In this document: piece after piece, positions 8,348-14,243 of the stretch
Numbering within the stretch: position 1 is the stretch's first letter
Layout: the number at the start of each line of letters is the position of its first letter
From: Solirubrobacterales bacterium
GTDB taxonomy: Bacteria > Actinomycetota > Thermoleophilia > Solirubrobacterales > 70-9
Length of the DNA stretch: 36,419 nucleotides
NCBI GenBank assembly: GCA_020438445.1
Contig: JAGQUO010000012.1
Location: forward strand, 1-36,419
Reading direction: 5' to 3'
The notes under the pieces: generated by a model
The model's input: only the letters and a program-made list of their open reading frames with translations
What the model was told of the DNA's origin: nothing
The model's database searches: none
Translations under genes and position numbers: made by a program

Positions 8348-8553
8348 CTGAGCCGGACGTAGCCGGCGAAGGGCTCGGCGCCCTTGCGGCAGACGTCGGC
8401 GAGCGTGAAGACGTGGTCGCGGTCGCCGTCGAGACGAGCCGGCTTGGCCTCACCCTCCGGCACCAGCCTGGTGCCGTCTGCAAGCTCCAGCACCTGCGCG
8501 ACCGAGGACTCCTCGCGGGATTCCCGTGCTGTGGCTGTCGCATTCAGTGCCAT
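8344..8553 (-). CDS. Small hypothetical protein (69 aa)
   Basis: I do not recognise the family. The protein reads as an ordinary soluble small protein, with a polar N-terminus (MALNATATARESREESSVA) followed by a compact part (VLELADGTRLVP ... DHVFTLADVCRKGAEPFAGYVRLS) and one Cys. Support for a real gene comes from three points: a -10 box TAATGT exactly 8 nt before ATG 8553, a TTGCAA 19 nt further upstream that could be a -35, and a CRP-like palindrome centred about 66 bp before the start. An upstream Met (8565) falls inside the proposed -10, so 8553 is preferred. It converges on sugar dehydrogenase 3 and the stop codons overlap in CTAG. Confidence 0.6.
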   Translation of the reverse strand: MALNATATARESREESSVAQVLELADGTRLVPEGEAKPARLDGDRDHVFTLADVCRKGAEPFAGYVRLS

Positions 8554-8561
8554 CTGCGAAC

Positions 8562-8592
8562 ACATTAGCGGATGCTAACCGGAAATTTGCAA
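8562..8592 (-). promoter_or_regulatory. candidate promoter of the 69-aa gene
   Basis: On the minus strand TTGCAA (8592-8587) is followed after 19 nt by TAATGT (8567-8562), which ends 8 nt before ATG 8553. The stretch from 8561 to 8610 is AT-rich compared with the rest of the window, as expected for a promoter. Confidence 0.5.
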
Positions 8593-8611
8593 TCTAAACG
8601 CCAATTAGCAG

Positions 8612-8627
8612 CGTGATTTCCGTCACA
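8612..8627. promoter_or_regulatory. CRP/GlxR-like binding site
   Basis: CGTGATTTCCGTCACA matches the CRP consensus TGTGA-N6-TCACA at 9 of 10 fixed positions. It is centred near -66 relative to the leaderless start of the 69-aa gene, a distance used in class I activation. Binding is inferred; no CRP-family gene is in the window. Confidence 0.45.
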
Positions 8628-8630
8628 TGA

Positions 8631-8660
8631 GCGGACGCCTGCGCGAACGGAGGCGTCCGC
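8631..8660. terminator. strong hairpin, possible terminator
   Basis: GCGGACGCCT and AGGCGTCCGC form a perfect 10-bp stem with a 10-nt loop. It begins 3 nt after the CRP-like site. There is no T-run on either side, so an intrinsic terminator is only one option. Confidence 0.4.
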
Positions 8661-8841
8661 AGGGGACGGATCGGCCGGCGTGCGGGGCACGGAGGCCGAT
8701 GCAGGCGGACGAGGGTCGTGGCTGGGGAAGGGAAGGTCGGCGGCTGTAGCAGCAGCGGTGGGCCCGATCAGGTGGTCGATGGCAAGAACCGACGAGTCAG
8801 TGGACGCTTCCTGCCATCCACCCGGCCTCGGATGCAGAAAA

Positions 8842-8858
8842 CGACCACGACGTGGTCG
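8842..8858. promoter_or_regulatory. 17-bp palindrome, operator-like
   Basis: CGACCACG-A-CGTGGTCG is a perfect 8+1+8 inverted repeat inside non-coding DNA. The one-base centre is too short for an RNA hairpin loop, so a dimeric DNA-binding protein site is more likely. Target gene unknown. Confidence 0.4.
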
Positions 8859-8868
8859 AAATCAGCAT

Positions 8869-8890
8869 CCGGGCTCGACGGGGAGCCCGG
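8869..8890 (-). terminator. hairpin downstream of ferritin-like gene
   Basis: CCGGGCTC and GAGCCCGG pair in a perfect 8-bp stem with a 6-nt loop, 140 nt past the ferritin-like gene stop. No U-tract follows, so terminator function is tentative. Confidence 0.3.
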
Positions 8891-9029
8891 CCGGCCAATC
8901 AACCTCCCCTCCCCAGCCATACCCACCTTCACCGTCCGGCCAACCTTCGCTCCCGGACGCCCGCCTGACCGCGACGTCCCGGGCCCCCACCGGGCCTCGC
9001 CGCCCCGCGGGCGCCCCGCCGGCTCGGCG

Positions 9030-9533
9030 CTACGCCAGCCCCTCGGCCTCGTACTCGCGGAGGAAACCCTCGAACTCGCGCATGTGGCCCTGCTCGTCGC
9101 GGAGGATGGCGATGATCATGTCCTCGGTGACCGGGTCGGCGTCGGCGGCGAACTCGCGGATCTCGTTGTAGTAGGAGATCGCGCCGGCCTCGGCTTCGAT
9201 GACCCCGCGGATGACGTGCGGGATGTCGGTCTGCTGCTCGGGCGGTTGGAGGTAGTCCTGCGCGGCCGCGAACTGCTTCGAGCCCGGCACGACTCCGTAG
9301 AGCTCCTTGATCCTCGCTGCGAACTGCTGGGCATGACCGAGCTCCTCGGTGATGTCCTGAGCAAGCGACTCCTTGATCTCCTGGGCGCGGACGCCGTCGG
9401 GGTTGACCGAGTTGGCGACGTAGCTCATCACCGTCTCGATCTCCATCCAGTACGCCTTCGCGAGCATTTCGACCAGCTTCTCGCGGTCGGCGGTGTTCTC
9501 GTCGGCCAGGATCCCTCGGGTTACTTCGGACAT
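9030..9533 (-). CDS. Ferritin-like diiron-domain protein
   Basis: A 167-aa four-helix-bundle protein. Metal-ligand pairs of the ferritin-like superfamily are visible: helix 1 EIE (31-33), helix 2 E64-x2-H67 (EELGH), helix 3 EAE (113-115) and helix 4 E147-x2-H150 (DEQGH). The two ExxH motifs and two carboxylates match a diiron ferroxidase centre as in bacterioferritin/DUF2202-like proteins. The Met residues that would mark a haem ligand are not obvious. The likely role is iron storage or oxidation, or peroxide protection, in the cytoplasm. SD AGGAG lies 9 nt before ATG 9533. It is divergent from the hydrolase gene with 78 nt between starts. True bacterioferritin versus a DUF892-like relative cannot be settled here. 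Confidence 0.82.
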   Translation of the reverse strand: MSEVTRGILADENTADREKLVEMLAKAYWMEIETVMSYVANSVNPDGVRAQEIKESLAQDITEELGHAQQFAARIKELYGVVPGSKQFAAAQDYLQPPEQQTDIPHVIRGVIEAEAGAISYYNEIREFAADADPVTEDMIIAILRDEQGHMREFEGFLREYEAEGLA

Positions 9534-9573
9534 CTGCGGCTTCTCCTTTCGTTTGTCTTCGGTGTGGACGAAC

Positions 9574-9591
9574 CCGCCGACGCATCGGCGG
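9574..9591. other. hairpin in the divergent ferritin-like/hydrolase region
   Basis: CCGCCGA and TCGGCGG form a perfect 7-bp stem with a 4-nt loop, 41-58 nt before the ferritin-like start. It could sit in that gene's leader or be a regulator site. Confidence 0.3.
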
Positions 9592-9611
9592 CGATCGCTA
9601 GAAATCAGTCG

Positions 9612-10493
9612 ATGACTCCTACCCGGGCGAAGACGACCCTAATCGAACACCGGAAGGTGCTCGCCGGAGTCCGGACGCGTGGACTCGCGGTGCACGGCGA
9701 TGGTCCGCCGGTCCTGATGCTGCACGGATACGCCGACAGCGCCGACACCTGGCGGCCGCTGCTCGAGCAGTTCCGCGACGCCGGGCGCGCGGCTGCCGCT
9801 TTCGACCTGCGGGGATTCGGCGCCGCGGACCAGCTCGATCCCCTCGGGTTGCTGATGCCGCAATGGGACGACATGGTCGAGGCGGCGATCGAAGAGCTCG
9901 CCGAGGAGCACCGCAGCAGGGTCTACGTCGTCGGCAACTCGCTCGGGGGCGCACTCTCGCTCCGGGCGGCCGGGCGGCCGGAGCTCCCGGTGGGCGGAAT
10001 CGTCCCGATCGCTCCCGCGGGCCTGCACATGGCGTCGTGGTTCGCGGCGATCGAGCGCGAGTGGCTCGTCCGGCTCCTCCGCATCTCCCCCGTCCCCGTT
10101 CCCGACGCCGTCGTCAAGCCGATCGTGGGGCGGGTCTACCGGACCCTCGCGTTCGGCGACCCGGGCGGCGCCGACCCTGGGGTCGTCGCGACGTTCACGG
10201 GGCACATCTCGAGCTTCGCGAAGAGCATGGGGGTGCTGGACACGGGCCGGCGGCTCCTCCCCGAGCTCAACGATCCGTTCGACCTCGAACGGATCGACTG
10301 TCCACTGCTCCTGATCTGGGGCGAGCGGGACCGGATGGTCTTCACCACCGGCGCCGAGCGGGTGCTCCGGACCGTCGATTACTCGGACATCGAGGTCATC
10401 CCCGACTGCGGTCACTGCCCGCAGGTCGAGATGCCGGAGCTCCTGGCCGAGCTCCTGCTCGGCTTCCCGGGCAACCTCGAATACGCCCCCTGA
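9612..10493 (+). CDS. Alpha/beta hydrolase
   Basis: A 293-aa cytoplasmic alpha/beta-hydrolase fold enzyme. The nucleophile elbow is GNSLGG (Ser110), the acid is Asp240 (WGERDRMV) and the base is His268 (DCGHCPQVEMP), with oxyanion motif LHGY (37-40). A lid region at about 138-205 is rich in hydrophobic and Pro residues. This pattern fits esterase/epoxide-hydrolase/C-C hydrolase relatives; Ser as nucleophile rules out a dehalogenase or epoxide hydrolase with Asp. The substrate cannot be named. The frame is open nearly 900 nt upstream, but the fold starts just after ATG 9612. There is no SD; TAGAAA (9599-9604) ends 7 nt before the start and may be an imperfect -10 of a leaderless gene. It ends 3 nt from the convergent metH stop. 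Confidence 0.88.
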   Translation: MTPTRAKTTLIEHRKVLAGVRTRGLAVHGDGPPVLMLHGYADSADTWRPLLEQFRDAGRAAAAFDLRGFGAADQLDPLGLLMPQWDDMVEAAIEELAEEHRSRVYVVGNSLGGALSLRAAGRPELPVGGIVPIAPAGLHMASWFAAIEREWLVRLLRISPVPVPDAVVKPIVGRVYRTLAFGDPGGADPGVVATFTGHISSFAKSMGVLDTGRRLLPELNDPFDLERIDCPLLLIWGERDRMVFTTGAERVLRTVDYSDIEVIPDCGHCPQVEMPELLAELLLGFPGNLEYAP

Positions 10494-10496
10494 GGG

Positions 10497-13400
10497 CTAG
10501 GAGCCGGGCAGTGACCGGGCGGCGGGCTGGTCGACCTCGGAATCGACGGTGCCGTCGTCGCCGAGCTCGTCGTCGGAGGGCAGCTCGCCCCCGCGATCGG
10601 TCCCGGCGATCAGCTCGTCCGGCTTCGGTTCGTCGGGCACGAAGCCCGACTTCATGCCGAAGTAGACCGCCTGCGGATGGTGAGCGATGATCGCGACCGT
10701 GGACTGCTCCGGCTCGACTGCGTAGCCGGTCGAGAGCGTCATCCCGATCTCCTCGAGACCGAGCAGACGCCACACCTTCTCGTGCTCGGACTGGTCCGGG
10801 CACGCCGGATAGCCCCAGGAGTAGCGCCGCCCCTGCGCCGGCGGGATCCCGAGCTCGCCGCGGGCGCCGGCATGAAGCCACTCCGCGAGACCCTCGGCCG
10901 CCTGGACGCCGAGCCCGTGGACGTAGAGCTGCTCGGCGAATTCGCCGTCGCGCTCGAGCTGCCCGATCCTCCGCGTCACCTCCGGCCCGACCGTCACCCC
11001 CTGCAGCACGACGACGTCCCGCTCGCCGGAGTCGATCGGGCGGAAGAAGTCGGCGAGGCAGATCCGGTCGTGGCGAGGCTGGCGCGGGAACACGAGCCGC
11101 TCGAGCTCCCGATCCGGGTCGTCGGGATCGAAGACGACGAGCTCGTTGCCGTCGGCGTTGCACGGGAAGTAACCGATGCGGGCCTTCGGCTCGAGGTAGT
11201 CCTGCTCGTTCCACATCCGTTCGAGGCGGGCGCTGAAGCCCTCGTCGTCCCCGTCGCCCTCGACGATCTTCCGCCACGCCTCGCCCTTGACCCCGCGGCC
11301 GCCCCAGTGGAGCTTGAAGAGGACGTGCCGGTCGAGGTAGGGGAACACCTGCTCGAGGTCGATGCCGACGTCGCGGACCCCGTAGACGACGTCCGGCACC
11401 GGGTTCGCGGTGCTGACCGCCGAGCGGACCGAGTCGTCGCTGGTCGGCGGCGCATCGTCCACCTCGACGGGCTTCTCCCGGAGCTGCCTGGCCTCGTCGC
11501 GGATCTTCGTGATGAGCGCATCCCTGGCGTCGTCGTCGATCAGGGCATCGACGGTGTCGAGCCCCGCGAACGCGTCCTTGCAGTAGAAGACGCCCGGCTC
11601 GTAGAGCTCGTCGGAGTCACGGCCGTTCGGATAGAGGGCGCGGCGCCCGAAGTCCCGATTGATCGCGGCACCGCCGATCAGCACCGGGAATCCGAGCCCG
11701 CGCTCGTGCAGCTCCTGGATGCACGCGGGCATCTGCTTCGACGTGGAGACCAGCAGCGCCGACAGGCCGATCGCATCGGCGTCGTTCTCGACGGCGGCGT
11801 CGATGATCTGCTCGATCGGCACCTGCTTGCCCAGGTCGACGACCGTGTAGCCGTTGTTGGTGAGAATCGTGTTGACCAGCGATTTCCCGATGTCGTGGAC
11901 GTCGCCGAAGACGGTCGCGATCACGACCGTCCCCTTCGTGTGCCCCTCGATCCGGTCGAGGTACCGCTCGAGCTGCGCGACGGCGCGCTTCATCACCTCG
12001 GCCGACTGCAGGACGAAGGGCAGGATCAGCTCCCCGGCGCCGAACTTGTCGCCGACCTCCTTCATCGCGGGCAGCAGCACCTCGTTCAAGGTCGGCACCG
12101 CTCCGATCTTCTCGACGGAGCGGTCGATCCAATCCTCGACCCCGTCCTTGCGGCGGCGCAGGATCTGGAAGTGGAGCGCCTCCTCGGGCTCCATCCCCTC
12201 GGTCGGATCGCCGGCCGCCGCTTCCTCCTCCTCCGGGCCCTTGCTCTCGAAGTGGGCGATGAACCGCTCGAGTGCGTCCTCGGAGCGGTTGAAGACCAGG
12301 TCGTCGGCCAGCTCGCGTTCGCCGGCGGGAATCTCGCCGTAGGGCGTGATGTGGTTCGGATTCACCATCGCGAGGTCGAGCCCGGCCTCGACGCAGTGGT
12401 GGAGGAAGACCGAGTTGAGGACCGCCCGCGCTCCCTGCGAGATCCCGAACGAGACGTTCGACACCCCGAGCGAAGTCTTCACGCCGTGAAGCGAGGACTT
12501 GATCCGGCGGATCCCCTCGATCGTCTCGACGGCCGACGGCTTCCACTCGTCGTCGCCCGTCGTCAGCGTGAAGGTCAGGGCGTCGAAGATCAGCAGCTCG
12601 GGATCGAGCCCGTGCTCATCGCAGGCGAGGCGGTGGATCTCGCGCGCCACCTCGAGCTTGCGCTCAGCCGTCTTCGCCATCCCCGTCTGATCGATCGTCA
12701 GCGCGATCAGCGCCGCCCCATGGCGCAGCGCGAGCGGGACTATCCGGTCGAGCTTCTCGCGGCCGGCCTCCAGGTTCACCGAATTGACGACCGCCCTGCC
12801 GGGAATCCGCTCCAGGGCCGCCTCGATCACCTCGGGCTCGGTCGAGTCGACCTGTATCGGGGCGGGCTGGGTGAGCGAGATCCGGCTGACGGTCTCTCCC
12901 ATCTGCGCGTCCTCGTCCTGTCGCTCGGTGAGCGCAACACAGACGTCGAGGACGTGCGCGCCGCCCTCGACCTGATCCTCGGCCACGCGGACGAGCCCGT
13001 CGTAGTCGTCCGCGAGCAGGAGCTCCTTCGCCTTCCGCGATCCCTGCGAGTTCACGCGCTCGCCGACGAGCGTCGGGCGCGGCTCCTGGACGAGGTCGAC
13101 CGCGGTCATCATGCTCGCGAGCCGCACCGGGCCCGGCGCCGGGCGGGGCTTCGGCTCGATTCCCCGAACGCGCTCGGCGATCGCCGCGATGTGGTCGGGC
13201 GTGGTGCCACAGCAGCCACCGACGAGGCCGACGCCGTGGCGCTCGACGAACTCGCCGAGCACCTTCGCGATCTGCTCCGGCGTCTCGGGGAAGATCGTCT
13301 CGCCGTCGGGCCCCTGGAGCGGGAGGCCCGCGTTCGGGATGCAGTGGACCGGCAGCGGCGACGTCTCGCCGAGGTAGCGGATCGCGTCGCGCATGTCCTC

Positions 13401-14111
13401 GGGGCCGGTCGAGCAGTTCAGCCCGATGATGTCGACGCCCATCCCCTCGGCGATCGCCAGCACCGCCTGGACGTCGGTGCCGAGCAGCATCTTGCCGCCG
13501 TTCGGGAGCAGCGACACGGAGACCTGGATCGGGACCGCCCGGCCGACCCGGCCGAATGCGGTCCGGGCGCCGGCGATCGCCGCCCTCACCTCGAGGATGT
13601 CCTGTGCGGTCTCGATGATCAGCAGGTCGGCCCCACCCTCGACGAGCGCGCCGGCCTGCTCGTCGAACACCGCGGCGAGGCGGCCGAAGGTGATGTCCCC
13701 GAGCGTCGGGTCGTCGCTGGCCGGGAGAAAGCCGGTCGGCCCGATCGAGCCGGCGACGAAGCGCTCCGGGCCTGCGGCCTCGCGGGCGATCTCAGCCGCC
13801 TTCCGGTTGATCTCGACGGTGCTCTCGCCGAGGCCCCACTCGTCGAGCTTGAGCCGCGAGCCCTGGAAGGTGTCGGTCTCGACCACCTCCGCTCCGGCCT
13901 CGAGCATCGCCTCGTGGACGCCCGCGATCACGTCGGGGCGATGCACCACCAGCGCCTCGTGGCACTTCCCGGGCAGCCCGCCGTAATCCTCGGACGACAG
14001 GTCGTAGCGCTCGAGCGTGGCACCCATCCCGCCGTCGAAGACGATGATCCGCTCGCGCGCTGCGGCGAGGATGTCGCGTTCGGCTTGACTCACTCGGAAG
14101 GTCACCTCCAT
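10497..14111 (-). CDS. metH: Cobalamin-dependent methionine synthase
   Basis: A 1204-aa multidomain enzyme that remethylates homocysteine with methyl-tetrahydrofolate through methylcobalamin. In order: homocysteine/zinc domain (about 15-320; Zn Cys233, Cys300, Cys301 in LNCS and GGCCGTTPDH), pterin-binding domain (about 340-610), cobalamin cap and Rossmann domain (about 635-875; DVHDIG with axial His739, then SALLVST), and reactivation domain (about 900-1165; RYSWGYPACPD for SAM binding). It is full length like E. coli MetH. The open frame extends to GTG 14129, but that codon lies in a conserved S-box motif, so ATG 14111 is preferred. It has no good SD and sits in the riboswitch P1 helix. SAM should therefore repress it. 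Confidence 0.96.
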   Translation of the reverse strand: MEVTFRVSQAERDILAAARERIIVFDGGMGATLERYDLSSEDYGGLPGKCHEALVVHRPDVIAGVHEAMLEAGAEVVETDTFQGSRLKLDEWGLGESTVEINRKAAEIAREAAGPERFVAGSIGPTGFLPASDDPTLGDITFGRLAAVFDEQAGALVEGGADLLIIETAQDILEVRAAIAGARTAFGRVGRAVPIQVSVSLLPNGGKMLLGTDVQAVLAIAEGMGVDIIGLNCSTGPEDMRDAIRYLGETSPLPVHCIPNAGLPLQGPDGETIFPETPEQIAKVLGEFVERHGVGLVGGCCGTTPDHIAAIAERVRGIEPKPRPAPGPVRLASMMTAVDLVQEPRPTLVGERVNSQGSRKAKELLLADDYDGLVRVAEDQVEGGAHVLDVCVALTERQDEDAQMGETVSRISLTQPAPIQVDSTEPEVIEAALERIPGRAVVNSVNLEAGREKLDRIVPLALRHGAALIALTIDQTGMAKTAERKLEVAREIHRLACDEHGLDPELLIFDALTFTLTTGDDEWKPSAVETIEGIRRIKSSLHGVKTSLGVSNVSFGISQGARAVLNSVFLHHCVEAGLDLAMVNPNHITPYGEIPAGERELADDLVFNRSEDALERFIAHFESKGPEEEEAAAGDPTEGMEPEEALHFQILRRRKDGVEDWIDRSVEKIGAVPTLNEVLLPAMKEVGDKFGAGELILPFVLQSAEVMKRAVAQLERYLDRIEGHTKGTVVIATVFGDVHDIGKSLVNTILTNNGYTVVDLGKQVPIEQIIDAAVENDADAIGLSALLVSTSKQMPACIQELHERGLGFPVLIGGAAINRDFGRRALYPNGRDSDELYEPGVFYCKDAFAGLDTVDALIDDDARDALITKIRDEARQLREKPVEVDDAPPTSDDSVRSAVSTANPVPDVVYGVRDVGIDLEQVFPYLDRHVLFKLHWGGRGVKGEAWRKIVEGDGDDEGFSARLERMWNEQDYLEPKARIGYFPCNADGNELVVFDPDDPDRELERLVFPRQPRHDRICLADFFRPIDSGERDVVVLQGVTVGPEVTRRIGQLERDGEFAEQLYVHGLGVQAAEGLAEWLHAGARGELGIPPAQGRRYSWGYPACPDQSEHEKVWRLLGLEEIGMTLSTGYAVEPEQSTVAIIAHHPQAVYFGMKSGFVPDEPKPDELIAGTDRGGELPSDDELGDDGTVDSEVDQPAARSLPGS

Positions 14112-14204
14112 CGGTCCCGGCTGTCGCACCGTGCTCCGCCGATCTCCAGACGGCGCCGGTTGCGGCGGCTTCCGAGGTCCGGGTCCCTCAGCCGCTCTTG
14201 ATGG
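14108..14204 (-). ncRNA. S-box (SAM-I clan) riboswitch controlling metH
   Basis: The minus-strand leader matches the SAM-I consensus in order: P1 5' strand CCATC (14204-14200), AAGAG (14199-14195), P2 GCGGC (14195-14191) paired with GCCGC (14169-14165), GAGGGA (14189-14184), GCAACC (14163-14158), P3 CGCCG/CGGCG (14155-14151 with 14141-14137), GGTGC (14130-14126), a short P4 GGT/ACC, and P1 3' strand GATGG (14112-14108). The P1 3' strand contains the metH ATG at 14111. SAM binding stabilises P1, so a translational off-switch that hides the start codon is inferred. Subtype (SAM-I versus a SAM-I/IV variant) is not settled. Confidence 0.88.
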
Positions 14205-14214
14205 GCGAGCAACA

Positions 14215-14220
14215 AGGATA
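14215..14220 (-). promoter_or_regulatory. candidate -10 box of the SAM riboswitch/metH transcript
   Basis: TATCCT on the minus strand fits TANNNT and predicts a transcript start near 14207, only a few nt before the P1 helix. The RNA would thus start with the riboswitch itself. No -35 is clear. Confidence 0.5.
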
Positions 14221-14243
14221 GCGACGCCGGGAAGGGACGCCGC

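Larger units (their letters stand above)
8628..9029. other. Gene-free stretch with hairpins and a palindrome
   Basis: About 400 nt between the CRP-like site and the ferritin-like gene hold no frame with recognisable protein features; the open frames here are the low-stop shadows usual at this GC content. It contains a 10-bp hairpin (8631-8660), a 17-bp palindrome (8842-8858) and an 8-bp hairpin (8869-8890). I do not see tmRNA, RNase P, SRP or a known riboswitch pattern. Confidence 0.5.

Noticed and set aside
8568-9029. Structural RNA (tmRNA, RNase P, SRP) or riboswitch in the long intergenic gap
   Set aside because: I compared by eye with the conserved cores of these RNAs on both strands and found none; only simple hairpins and palindromes remain.
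8718-9611. N-terminal extension of the alpha/beta hydrolase
   Set aside because: The frame is open because of GC content. The extension covers the antisense of the ferritin-like gene and has no domain features.
14127-14129. GTG 14129 as metH start
   Set aside because: It lies within the conserved GGTGC motif of the SAM riboswitch and would add residues with no counterpart in the MetH fold.
10677-14201. 1174-aa open frame on the plus strand antisense to metH
   Set aside because: It is a low-stop shadow of metH in GC-rich DNA. Its sequence is almost all Arg, Asp, Leu, Gly and Val repeats without domain motifs, whereas the minus strand gives a complete MetH.
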